A DNA stretch of 64,000 bases from Ipomoea triloba (lineage: Eukaryota > Streptophyta > Magnoliopsida > Solanales > Convolvulaceae): the NCBI RefSeq assembly GCF_003576645.1, contig NC_044929.1:1299260-1363259 (forward strand), in the 5' to 3' direction. Positions 24,346 to 35,831 of this stretch are shown here, in pieces. The position numbers and the translations under genes are program-made. Position 1 is the stretch's first letter, and each line of letters opens with the position of its first letter. The notes under the pieces were generated by a model. The model was not told the DNA's origin and did not search any database. It saw only the letters and a list, made by a program, of their open reading frames with translations.

Positions 24346-24389
<44 letters not shown>
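24346..24389. repeat. (TA)n microsatellite
   Basis: About 22 TA units without interruption. Confidence 0.9.
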
Positions 24390-24814
24390 TTTAATTTTGT
24401 AGTACAAGTAGCCACCCTTGCAAGCAAGCCAAGATAATCTTTCTTTGCGAACTTCCATGTTTATACTGTCAAACGTTGGAGAAAAAGTTGACAAGTCTTA
24501 TGTCCCTTTTGGGATTGAGATGAGAAGATGGCAAGGAGAAAATGGCAAAAAAAAGGGCAAACAGTAAAAAGGCCAAACACAAAATGGTAAAATGGGGGAT
24601 ACACTACATGACATATATCCCTGCCCCCTGCCTGCACAGGTTTAATGTGAGAGTAAAATGACAGCAAGAGAAAGAACAATTTCAGAGAACAAAGCTAAAA
24701 GGGATTTAACTTTTTTTTGCCATCCAGAATAGAAGTTCAGATAATATAGCCTTTTTAAGACCTTATTTGAATATTATGCCTTACTTTTTCATCTTTTATA
24801 TTATCTTTTTTTTT

Positions 24815-26545
24815 TTTTTTAACTTTTTGGTGAAAATAAAATTCAAATTGTTATTGGGGCGTTTTGGTAAATAGCTGTTAGTGGGTATGACTAGTTCATA
24901 GCATTAGCTATTATAGTCAGATGTTTGGTAAATTAGCTGATAGCTTATTATATTTTTTTATTTGTTGACTGGAAGGGACTCATTCGTCCTTAACCAAATG
25001 TCAAATGTCAAGAGTTCGATCTTTGGCTTGGGTATGAAGCAATCTTAAATCTTCATAACAGTTGTCTCACTCAATAAAGGTGCCTACAATTTAACTAGAT
25101 GATTAGTCACGGTATTTGACGGTGGAAACATTGACTACAGGAAAAAAAATCTCTTTTATTAGGGCAGTGACTATAACATGACACAACTTTATTTTTCATT
25201 TGTTATTCAGAATTGTGGCCTACATTGTTTGTTAGCAGCCTGATGTTTTCCAACATTATATAAATCTAAATCTAATAGGATTTTTTTCAAAGGATTAAAA
25301 AAAATAAAAATTAAAAGGCTGGAAAAGCATTGTTACCTAATTATCGGCTTTAGTAGTTTAGCTAAAATTGTCAGCGTAAAAATTTAACTTTATTGACTGG
25401 TACATCATCGTTTTCTATGGAGTCTGTTTATTTGAGGAAAATTCTGTGTTTATGCAATGAAATTGTAGCCCGAAACTCTATTTTTTTTATTCGTTGCATT
25501 ACTTTATTATTATTATTATTAAAATGAAGAAATTTTCTGGCCTTCATAGCTCCACACCCCGGACCGATAAGATAATGGATGAAGTAAATCATAGTGACTC
25601 AGCAGCAACTCTTTAAGTCAGAAGACCAGTCACTAATGCTCACAAAGATCAGAGCTCAGATCACTACCTTGGATGAAACTTCAGACTGTAATTATCATGG
25701 TTTATTATATGTCTTTATTCATAATTTAATCACTCAAAAATCAATTGAACTGTTCGATGTTCCAGTAATTACTTTTAGTGAGAGAGAATGTGTGTTAATT
25801 AATAGGGTTGATCTTGGAACTCTTTTGACCCTACCAATAATTCTCATATTTTGGTCAGTGTACAGTTCGGATTTGACATTTCCTCGTGCTGGTGGCGCCC
25901 ACTTCCTCGCCTGCCCTCCCTCCACAATTATCATTTAATTATTAAAATTTTTTTTTTTTTCCTAAAACAAAACTGATACGTAGTAAATAATTAATATTCA
26001 TGTATATTTAGAAAAATATATATTTACTAATATACATTTATATATTTTATATTTATACTTTTTCCACTAAGTGAAAAGAAACAAATATTCCAAGACATTA
26101 ATCTAGTGGATGAGAAACATAATTTATTACTCGCTCCCAGCAGAGTAATGGTATTTTATTACAAAATTAGAAACTTATATCAGTATATCACTAGTCGATA
26201 ATAAAATATTTATATTTAACGCGATTATTTCATGATGCAATAAATTAACAACACTTTTCAAGTGCATGTGTTAATTGAAGTCAAATAATAGCGCAAATTA
26301 TATCATGGACCGTGGTCCACAATGCATTGTGGACCGCGGTCCCAAAACGACGTCGTTTTGATTAATGAAAACAGACGGATGAATTCGCGCCACTCACTTT
26401 CTTTTCATATATACTGCAGTTACATTTCAACACAACTGCAGTTACATTTTGATATAACTACAGTTTCATTCGATAATATAAAAACACAAAAGTGAAACTG
26501 TTATTCAGTATCTGTTCATATACACTGCAGTTACATTTCAACACA
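24815..26545. repeat. Left copy of exact 1731-bp duplication at N join 3
   Basis: Repeated at 26547-28277 with offset 1732. It starts in a T-run and ends inside a tandem array of about 110-bp units, both difficult for an assembler. Contents are non-coding: a SINE-like block at about 24970-25140 and the left part of a MULE-type MITE (26292-26545). The open frame 25594-25938 has no recognisable domain. Confidence 0.9.
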
Positions 26546-26546
26546 N
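26546..26546. other. Single-N assembly join 3
   Basis: Single N between two copies of the same 1731-bp sequence, with one contig ending inside a tandem repeat. Confidence 0.9.
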
Positions 26547-28277
26547 TTTTTTAACTTTTTGGTGAAAATAAAATTCAAATTGTTATTGGGGCGTTTTGGT
26601 AAATAGCTGTTAGTGGGTATGACTAGTTCATAGCATTAGCTATTATAGTCAGATGTTTGGTAAATTAGCTGATAGCTTATTATATTTTTTTATTTGTTGA
26701 CTGGAAGGGACTCATTCGTCCTTAACCAAATGTCAAATGTCAAGAGTTCGATCTTTGGCTTGGGTATGAAGCAATCTTAAATCTTCATAACAGTTGTCTC
26801 ACTCAATAAAGGTGCCTACAATTTAACTAGATGATTAGTCACGGTATTTGACGGTGGAAACATTGACTACAGGAAAAAAAATCTCTTTTATTAGGGCAGT
26901 GACTATAACATGACACAACTTTATTTTTCATTTGTTATTCAGAATTGTGGCCTACATTGTTTGTTAGCAGCCTGATGTTTTCCAACATTATATAAATCTA
27001 AATCTAATAGGATTTTTTTCAAAGGATTAAAAAAAATAAAAATTAAAAGGCTGGAAAAGCATTGTTACCTAATTATCGGCTTTAGTAGTTTAGCTAAAAT
27101 TGTCAGCGTAAAAATTTAACTTTATTGACTGGTACATCATCGTTTTCTATGGAGTCTGTTTATTTGAGGAAAATTCTGTGTTTATGCAATGAAATTGTAG
27201 CCCGAAACTCTATTTTTTTTATTCGTTGCATTACTTTATTATTATTATTATTAAAATGAAGAAATTTTCTGGCCTTCATAGCTCCACACCCCGGACCGAT
27301 AAGATAATGGATGAAGTAAATCATAGTGACTCAGCAGCAACTCTTTAAGTCAGAAGACCAGTCACTAATGCTCACAAAGATCAGAGCTCAGATCACTACC
27401 TTGGATGAAACTTCAGACTGTAATTATCATGGTTTATTATATGTCTTTATTCATAATTTAATCACTCAAAAATCAATTGAACTGTTCGATGTTCCAGTAA
27501 TTACTTTTAGTGAGAGAGAATGTGTGTTAATTAATAGGGTTGATCTTGGAACTCTTTTGACCCTACCAATAATTCTCATATTTTGGTCAGTGTACAGTTC
27601 GGATTTGACATTTCCTCGTGCTGGTGGCGCCCACTTCCTCGCCTGCCCTCCCTCCACAATTATCATTTAATTATTAAAATTTTTTTTTTTTTCCTAAAAC
27701 AAAACTGATACGTAGTAAATAATTAATATTCATGTATATTTAGAAAAATATATATTTACTAATATACATTTATATATTTTATATTTATACTTTTTCCACT
27801 AAGTGAAAAGAAACAAATATTCCAAGACATTAATCTAGTGGATGAGAAACATAATTTATTACTCGCTCCCAGCAGAGTAATGGTATTTTATTACAAAATT
27901 AGAAACTTATATCAGTATATCACTAGTCGATAATAAAATATTTATATTTAACGCGATTATTTCATGATGCAATAAATTAACAACACTTTTCAAGTGCATG
28001 TGTTAATTGAAGTCAAATAATAGCGCAAATTATATCATGGACCGTGGTCCACAATGCATTGTGGACCGCGGTCCCAAAACGACGTCGTTTTGATTAATGA
28101 AAACAGACGGATGAATTCGCGCCACTCACTTTCTTTTCATATATACTGCAGTTACATTTCAACACAACTGCAGTTACATTTTGATATAACTACAGTTTCA
28201 TTCGATAATATAAAAACACAAAAGTGAAACTGTTATTCAGTATCTGTTCATATACACTGCAGTTACATTTCAACACA
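26547..28277. repeat. Right copy of 1731-bp duplication (probable artefact)
   Basis: Same content and order as 24815-26545, including the identical non-gene open frame at 27326-27670. This copy continues without a break into the rest of the MITE, so it is the copy to keep when collapsing. Confidence 0.85.
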
Positions 28278-28558
28278 ACTACAGTTACATTTTGATATAA
28301 CTACAGTTTCATTCGATAATATCAAACACAAATGTGAAACTGTTATTCAGTATCTTTTCATATACACTGCAGTTACATTTCAACACAACTACAGTTACAT
28401 TTTGATATAACTACAGTTTCATTCGATAATATCAAAACAAATGTAAGGCAGTATCTTTTGGGATGAACTGTAGTGTCAATTACGGGGCTCCGTCTCCCAC
28501 TTACTAAAACGACGTCGTTTTGGGACCGCGGTCCACGATATAAGAACTGAAATAATAG
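28015..28558. mobile_element. MULE-type MITE with tandem core, 9-bp target duplication
   Basis: The element spans 28024-28549, flanked by the direct repeat aaataatag (28015-28023 and 28550-28558). The roughly 27-bp ends are imperfect inverted repeats (cgcaaattatatcatggacc.. against cagttcttatatcgtggacc..), followed inward on both sides by the palindromic pair ggaccgcggtcc and aaaacgacgtcgtttt. The core (about 28139-28440) is 2.7 tandem copies of a 110-112 bp unit with repeated 'ctacagttacattttgatataa' and 'gtgaaactgttattcagtatct' phrases. A relative in the opposite orientation is at 44080-44521. No transposase. Confidence 0.8.
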
Positions 28559-30079
28559 GGGTATAAGTTAAAATAATTTTTGTGTGTGGTCAAAAGCTGT
28601 ATTTGACCATGTAAATGACACATATGGAATTTGGTGAAGTCATCGTGGATTAGGTGACGGAATATCTGTAACTAGTTCTACCAAGGTACAACTTTACAAA
28701 TTTAATTAATGACAGGATTTTGTTTAATTTATTTATTTATTTTGGGTACATTGAACCAAAGATTATGTTATAAGTAATTTCCGAAATTATGTTATCATAG
28801 GGGAGTAAGGACATGTCTTGAAAATTGAAATTGATTAGGCACGTTGAGTCTAAACTAATGGCAGCTTATCTTTATTAAAATTACAATTCAAACTTATTAT
28901 TTTAATGATATGATTGATTGATTTATATGCAATTAATGTTTATCTTGATAATGTTGATCTCAAACTTTAGTGAATCAATGATTAATCTTATAGCGCAACT
29001 AAGTTAATCATCATTCATGGTGTATCAACATTCAACAATAAATATTTTAAGTATATTAATTAAAATTAAGACTTTTTAGTGACGGAAAAGAATGAAAAAT
29101 CGTTGTGCGGGGAAAGACATGTAAAGATGGCAGATACTACATATTGCTCAATGTGGTAGTTATAGAATCTACATTGACTCTGGAAAAAATGGAGTGCTGG
29201 ATGAAAAGTCTCACTTAAAACTTGCTTCGAGCTTTTTGGTGCGATTCGATTCCTACCATAAACATTAGGGGTTTGAGTGGGTTGAGTTTCTTGTGCGTAA
29301 AGTGTATAGTTTGGTACTAAGTTTCATAACTAGATTGACTCGATTTACTTCGTCATGCGCATGGGGTTGGAAACGAAAAACCTAGATTATTAAATAATCA
29401 AATAAAATTGGTATGATACTTAAGTTGAGGTTAAAACCTTCATTATTGAATTAATTTTTCTAATAGAGTTAGAGTTTTGACTGGAATTTGAATGTTGTAT
29501 CGACCAGTCGGATTAATTGGCTTTGTGCAAACTCACTTCATATAGTGTCACATTTTCACTATATAATTCAGACATATATTATTGTATTATCGTGCTTAAA
29601 CAATTCAAATATTTGTCACTCAAGTCAAAACTTTTATTCACTTTACAAGTTTTATTAAAATTTGATTAGAATTTAAATTGATTCTCATTGAAAAAGGAGA
29701 AAATCAAGATTTGAGACACAAGTTCACAAGCTCACTCCGATGAGCATCAAAGTTGCAATATTAGAGGTACGAACCCTAGTCTATATACATAAGTTGATAA
29801 ATAATGGCATTAATTAAGTATTTAATTAGTACAAATTAAATTTATTTTAGTGAAAATAAACAAAATGTTTTCTCAACACCGTAGCGAGATTCCCGGCCAC
29901 CTCCCCTCCCAACCAGGCCCCAGCAGGAGTCGACCATATATGCACCTCAGTCTTTCCCAAAACCTCTGTCGCATTCTTAATTTTATAGTGCCCTCATGTT
30001 TGGTTTTGTTTATTCCAAAACACAACTCTTTCAATGGCCATTGTTTATTTATTAATTTTTTTTTCTTTTTTGTGAGTGG
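28279..30079. repeat. Left copy of exact 1801-bp duplication at N join 4
   Basis: Repeated at 30081-31881 (offset 1802). It begins inside the MITE tandem core and ends just after a T-rich run. Otherwise non-coding AT-rich sequence. Confidence 0.9.
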
Positions 30080-30080
30080 N
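30080..30080. other. Single-N assembly join 4
   Basis: Single N after 'tgtgagtgg'; the next base restarts the sequence from 28279. The frames that appear to cross this N are artefacts. Confidence 0.9.
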
Positions 30081-31881
30081 CTACAGTTACATTTTGATAT
30101 AACTACAGTTTCATTCGATAATATCAAACACAAATGTGAAACTGTTATTCAGTATCTTTTCATATACACTGCAGTTACATTTCAACACAACTACAGTTAC
30201 ATTTTGATATAACTACAGTTTCATTCGATAATATCAAAACAAATGTAAGGCAGTATCTTTTGGGATGAACTGTAGTGTCAATTACGGGGCTCCGTCTCCC
30301 ACTTACTAAAACGACGTCGTTTTGGGACCGCGGTCCACGATATAAGAACTGAAATAATAGGGGTATAAGTTAAAATAATTTTTGTGTGTGGTCAAAAGCT
30401 GTATTTGACCATGTAAATGACACATATGGAATTTGGTGAAGTCATCGTGGATTAGGTGACGGAATATCTGTAACTAGTTCTACCAAGGTACAACTTTACA
30501 AATTTAATTAATGACAGGATTTTGTTTAATTTATTTATTTATTTTGGGTACATTGAACCAAAGATTATGTTATAAGTAATTTCCGAAATTATGTTATCAT
30601 AGGGGAGTAAGGACATGTCTTGAAAATTGAAATTGATTAGGCACGTTGAGTCTAAACTAATGGCAGCTTATCTTTATTAAAATTACAATTCAAACTTATT
30701 ATTTTAATGATATGATTGATTGATTTATATGCAATTAATGTTTATCTTGATAATGTTGATCTCAAACTTTAGTGAATCAATGATTAATCTTATAGCGCAA
30801 CTAAGTTAATCATCATTCATGGTGTATCAACATTCAACAATAAATATTTTAAGTATATTAATTAAAATTAAGACTTTTTAGTGACGGAAAAGAATGAAAA
30901 ATCGTTGTGCGGGGAAAGACATGTAAAGATGGCAGATACTACATATTGCTCAATGTGGTAGTTATAGAATCTACATTGACTCTGGAAAAAATGGAGTGCT
31001 GGATGAAAAGTCTCACTTAAAACTTGCTTCGAGCTTTTTGGTGCGATTCGATTCCTACCATAAACATTAGGGGTTTGAGTGGGTTGAGTTTCTTGTGCGT
31101 AAAGTGTATAGTTTGGTACTAAGTTTCATAACTAGATTGACTCGATTTACTTCGTCATGCGCATGGGGTTGGAAACGAAAAACCTAGATTATTAAATAAT
31201 CAAATAAAATTGGTATGATACTTAAGTTGAGGTTAAAACCTTCATTATTGAATTAATTTTTCTAATAGAGTTAGAGTTTTGACTGGAATTTGAATGTTGT
31301 ATCGACCAGTCGGATTAATTGGCTTTGTGCAAACTCACTTCATATAGTGTCACATTTTCACTATATAATTCAGACATATATTATTGTATTATCGTGCTTA
31401 AACAATTCAAATATTTGTCACTCAAGTCAAAACTTTTATTCACTTTACAAGTTTTATTAAAATTTGATTAGAATTTAAATTGATTCTCATTGAAAAAGGA
31501 GAAAATCAAGATTTGAGACACAAGTTCACAAGCTCACTCCGATGAGCATCAAAGTTGCAATATTAGAGGTACGAACCCTAGTCTATATACATAAGTTGAT
31601 AAATAATGGCATTAATTAAGTATTTAATTAGTACAAATTAAATTTATTTTAGTGAAAATAAACAAAATGTTTTCTCAACACCGTAGCGAGATTCCCGGCC
31701 ACCTCCCCTCCCAACCAGGCCCCAGCAGGAGTCGACCATATATGCACCTCAGTCTTTCCCAAAACCTCTGTCGCATTCTTAATTTTATAGTGCCCTCATG
31801 TTTGGTTTTGTTTATTCCAAAACACAACTCTTTCAATGGCCATTGTTTATTTATTAATTTTTTTTTCTTTTTTGTGAGTGG
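30081..31881. repeat. Right copy of 1801-bp duplication (probable artefact)
   Basis: Base-for-base repeat of 28279-30079 as far as compared, including the right end of the MULE-type MITE (to 30351). It continues into unique sequence at 31882. Confidence 0.85.
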
Positions 31882-32095
31882 TTTGGTTTCTGCTTTCATC
31901 ATTTCATGATCATGTCACCGACATCCGCCTCCTCCAAGAACCCACATCCACACGATCACACCAATCATTATGTGATCATTATTTGCATCATAATATTAAT
32001 TACTTCGGTGCGTATCAGAATTAAACGCTTATCACTACATTGAAATGTATAAGTAGTAATAAATGTGTAACTTTAGTTTTTTATACGTGTCTATC

Positions 32096-32830
32096 AGTCA
32101 ACGTCATGTTTTGATGGCATGATACTATATTTGGACCTTCAAACCTCCACTCATAAATCCCCTTCCAAGGTCCGCACAGATAGCTCAGTTAGTTTCTGGG
32201 TGGCAGATTGTAGGTAAGAACGCAGAATCAAGCATTGGCGGTTGTAATGTGGGACTTGGGAATCACACCCAATGTGGTGGGCTCCTTAATTGTGGGCACC
32301 AGATCCTCCCACCTTATAGGCACTGACTTATCCTGATTTACCACCTCCACAAATCTCATAATTGTGCCGCGGTGTGGGGGCCTCCCGGGCAAGGAATTTC
32401 GTTTTTTTTTTTGGGCAGAAAATCCCCTCTCCCAGAGTCGTGACCTATTATGATACTAATTACTCCCAGAGTCATGACCTACTATTATTCAACGTCGTTT
32501 TAATGGCATGATACTATACTTGGGCCTTCAAACCTCCGCTCAAAATCTCTTTCCAAGGGTCGCACGGGTAGCTCAGTTAGTTTTTGGGTGGCAGATTGTA
32601 GGCAAGAACGCAGAATCAAGCCTTGGTAGTTGCAATGTGGGAGTTACACCCAATGTTGTGTGCTCCTTAATTGTGGGCACCAAATCCTCCCGGGCGCTGA
32701 GTCACCGTAATTTATCTCCTCCACAAATCTCATTGTGCCAAGGTGCTGGGGCCTCCTGGGCAAGGGATTTCACCTTTTTTTTTTAGCAAAGAATATAATC
32801 CCCTCCCAGAGACGTGACCTACTTGATATT
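32096..32830. repeat. Tandem pair of family 2 SINEs with shared flank
   Basis: Two units, about 32098-32460 and 32490-32830, each start 'caacgtc..tttt.atggcatgatactata', pass through 'cttcaaacctcc' and contain a plus-strand family 2 SINE head ('gtagctcagttagttt.tgggtggcagattg') and body. Because the flank is duplicated as well as the SINE, this is a segmental tandem duplication and not two insertions. Confidence 0.75.
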
Positions 32831-33695
32831 AAGTGTCAAAATTAAGCGCTCACCACTATGTAAAAATTTATACCTAATAGCAAATAATATAATGTGCAAC
32901 TAAATTTTTACATACTTGTGTAATAAGAAACACTATATTTCAATAACAAAATGCTGGACTTGATCCTTCAAATCCCGTACAACACTATGTGACTCTCACA
33001 CATTCGAGGTAGTATTCAAAACCCTTACGTAAATTGAGATTTTTAGAATCGTGTCTATAAATATGATTTTGTAACTATGTTAGTTCTGCATTAACTCTCA
33101 CCTGATTGAGTTAGTATCCAAAACCTTACGTAAATTGGGATTTTTAGGTTTGAGTCCAATAATATGATATTTGCAATTAAACTTCTATGCATCTTTATTT
33201 GGTAATAAACATTAAACACCAGTGTCCTTTTTGAGTTTAATAATAAAAAAATGTTATAATGCATTATTCCAATTGTTGCGTACACAAATATTTCGACGTA
33301 TAGTAAGATCTAAACATGATGTGATTATTTCATTTGTCTCAATTTATATGTTTTCGATTTAATAATTAACCTGCTTTATTCAAGTTATTTACAAGTTTTT
33401 TTTGGGTAATATTTAGCTTATATTATTGGATAAATTTTGGGAATAAAAAATGAAAGTAAATTTTGAGAGTGCTAGTTTTTTTGTTTTGTTTTTTGTTTTT
33501 TTTTTCGAAAGAATTAGAACACCCTGTCAAGACTTATATACAGATCCATTGCTAGTTTGATTTGTGCCCATTGTGAATGGACCCCACTTTTGCATGAACT
33601 AATTAAATTTGTGTATCCGACAGAATGATGCGCAATTTATATTTCAATGTTTTTGTTACATGTTGACTTGACCATGATTGTCTTGCTTAGCTGCT

Positions 33696-33728
<33 letters not shown>
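33696..33728. repeat. (AAT)n microsatellite
   Basis: Eleven uninterrupted trinucleotide units. Confidence 0.9.
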
Positions 33729-33729
<1 letters not shown>

Positions 33730-34084
33730 CTTTAACATTGCTCCCAAACATTATTATAATGCTTTAACATTATTATAAATATATACATATTTATTGGTAT
33801 TATTAATATAATTAATGACTGATCTCACCATGAATTAAAACTGAATTTATTAGTTAATCAAATATAAAACGAATCGGATAAGTAATGGCACCAAAGGATG
33901 TGGTCGAATGTTAGGAGGATGCAATGTAACATTACTATATGATAAAATACACTTTAAGAAAATGAAATGTTCAAGTTCCTCGATAGCCTTTTAAATAAGA
34001 TTTTGAGTTTGAACAATGTGAGTTCAACTATATATATATGTTTCCTATATGCAATTCAATTCAACGGTAACTCAATGCCTTCAC

Positions 34085-34205
34085 TGGGTTACTATTGACT
34101 CTGTTACAATGTAATATTTGTTTATACATACTTTCTCAACCTACTGAAGCACAAAGAGTCAATGCCTTCACTAGAGTTCGAAACCGTAGAGAATTATCAA
34201 ATGTC
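34085..34205 (-). mobile_element. tRNA-derived SINE, family 1, partial
   Basis: Plus strand 'actattgactctgttacaat' .. 'ctcaacctactgaagcacaa' .. 'gagttcgaaacc' is the reverse of the family 1 body. The head beyond box B is missing. Confidence 0.6.
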
Positions 34206-35247
34206 ATTGATCTCTAATTGAATTTTAAAAAGGTAAACCAAACATAATTACTTCTCTCTAGTAAAAAATTTATTTATCTTTTTTTAGTATGTCTAAAAAT
34301 GTCACTCTCTTTCCAAAAGGAAATAAATGTTATAAATAATTTTACTTTCATGCATTGCATTTTTAAAGAAGTTAGTTACAATATCAAAAAAAAAATTACT
34401 CCTCCATAAGTCCATATTTACTTTTTAAACAATAAAAATATAGAACGTACATATTTTCCACTTTTCTTAAATTTATATTTATATCCATAATAAATATGAC
34501 AACCATTTTGAAAAGGAAAGAATATCAAATTATCACTCCACATTTTCTATCAAGAAGAAACCTATTTTTTCCCCTAAAATATCCACTTTATGTGGTTGTA
34601 ACTTGCATTGTCACATTAACTATTAAACACATACAATGATTAACAAAATGTCCTTACAATAATATTCGAGAAAAACAATTATAATATTATCTATTATGTA
34701 AAATTGTACTTTATACCTTACAAGTTATATTTTTTCTTGATAAATCTGACGTAACATAAAGTATAATTATATAAATCATTTTGTTGATGCGTTTGCAAAA
34801 ATTAACCACAGTTAATTTGAAGGGAACAAACACTATCATTACCCCCTACAACAATTCATAGACGTCTGCGAGAGGATGAGTTTGACCTCTTTTTTAGTGA
34901 GAACCATTTACTGCATGTTTAGTTGGATCTAATTGAATTACAATTACAACATAATTCGTTGAGTCCTTCAATTACGCTGTTTGGTTTAAGGAATTGAAAT
35001 TCATAGAGCTCACCTATGAATTCCAACTCCGTGCAACATGAAAAATGAAAACAATATGAAATTACAACATCACCCTTGATGATGATGATTATTATTATTA
35101 CTATTATCAAGGGCATCTTAGTCTTTTCTTTTTAATTCTCATAAATTATTTTCTTTCTAATTCCTTCTTTCCAACCAAACGCACCTAGTCACCCTCTCAT
35201 TTTTTTTTTTTGAAAAATAAAAATAAAAATTATATGGTGATTATAAT

Positions 35248-35257
35248 TATAAAAAAT
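35248..35257 (+). promoter_or_regulatory. Candidate TATA box of the CLE27-like gene
   Basis: A 'tataaaaaat' lies about 280 bp upstream of the start codon and is followed by a GAGA-rich leader (35365-35512). If used, transcription would begin near 35280. AT-rich surroundings make chance matches common. Confidence 0.35.
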
Positions 35258-35517
35258 ATTGAAACATTTGATATATTTGACGTGTACCAATCGACCCACC
35301 ACCCCCCGAGACGCTATGTAAAACACAGAGCCGTCAGTTCCTACTTGAGTAGTTGAGGTGTAGATAGAAAGAGAGAAAGAAAGATACACCAACGCTGCAC
35401 GCGTAGAGATATAGAGAGAGAAACTAAGCCAGAGAGAGAGATATATAATATATAGAGAGAGAAAAGCTTCAAGAGACTCGCCGGCGGAGAGGGGGAGAAA
35501 AAAAGAGAGAAAACTTT

Positions 35518-35607
35518 ATGTGGCGGCGATGTCATCATCATCATATCCCGGCGAACGGAGGAGGGGGCCGGGCAACGCCGCCGTGCTGGTGGCGGTGCTG
35601 TTTTTGA
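35518..35607 (+). other. Overlapping upstream ORF, 29 codons plus stop
   Basis: An ATG 11 nt before the CLE start is in a different frame and stops at 35605-35607, inside the CLE coding region. Its context is weak (T at -3), while the CLE ATG has G at -3, so leaky scanning would allow both. The peptide is His- and Trp-rich by chance of frame. Any role would be in translational control. Confidence 0.4.
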
Positions 35608-35831
35608 TCGTCTTCCCCGCCCTGCACGGCGGCGGGGGCCGGGCAGGGGCAATACGGACATTTCCTCCAACTCCAATGGCAATACCCAAAAAGCCCCCGA
35701 CACAAACCAACCTTTTCCGACAGTACTTCAGTTCGAGATCGGAGGAGAACGACGGTACGAGGAACGCGACGGCGTCGTTTCGAGATAGCAAACGAAGAGT
35801 CCCAAGCTGTCCAGATCCTCTCCACAACTAG
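35529..35831 (+). CDS. CLE27: CLE27-like secreted signalling peptide precursor, 100 aa
   Basis: Single-exon gene for a CLAVATA3/ESR-related prepropeptide. Residues 1-16 are polar and basic, 17-32 form a hydrophobic signal or anchor segment (AAVLVAVLFLIVFPAL), 33-88 are a variable spacer, and the CLE dodecapeptide RRVPSCPDPLHN occupies 89-100 at the extreme C-terminus. Most CLE peptides have Gly at position 6; here it is Cys94, as I recall for Arabidopsis CLE27 (RIVPSCPDPLHN), so orthology with CLE27 is likely. Pro92 and Pro95 are the positions hydroxylated in other CLEs. The ATG at 35529 was chosen because the in-frame codon at 35520 is GTG. Length is typical of the family. The mature peptide would act outside the cell through CLAVATA1/BAM-type receptor kinases, by family knowledge. 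The leader is GAGA-rich and contains an overlapping upstream ORF. Confidence 0.9.
   Translation: MSSSSYPGERRRGPGNAAVLVAVLFLIVFPALHGGGGRAGAIRTFPPTPMAIPKKPPTQTNLFRQYFSSRSEENDGTRNATASFRDSKRRVPSCPDPLHN

Larger units (their letters stand above)
22798..24814. other. Intergenic with SINE and microsatellite, no gene
   Basis: Unique AT-rich sequence. Frames at 23093-23533 are short and unrecognised. It contains a family 2 SINE and a TA microsatellite, listed separately. Confidence 0.5.
32831..35240. other. Intergenic, no gene seen
   Basis: AT-rich. Contains an (AAT)n run (33696-33728), a minus-strand family 1 SINE (34085-34205) and, at about 34914-35186, a MITE-like segment whose ends read gcatgtttagttgg and ccaaccaaacgcac (probable Tourist or hAT type; target duplication not clear). 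Confidence 0.5.

Noticed and set aside
25594..27670. Two identical 114-aa frames as paralogous genes
   Set aside because: They are the two copies of the join 3 duplication; the translation has no recognised domain, and a family-repeat SINE body overlaps its start.
29850..31909. Paired frames of 120 and 85 aa
   Set aside because: Copies of one sequence across assembly join 4; composition is low complexity at the C-terminus and no family is recognised.
35520..35528. A start three codons upstream for the CLE gene
   Set aside because: The codon at 35520 is GTG; the first in-frame ATG is 35529, which is used.
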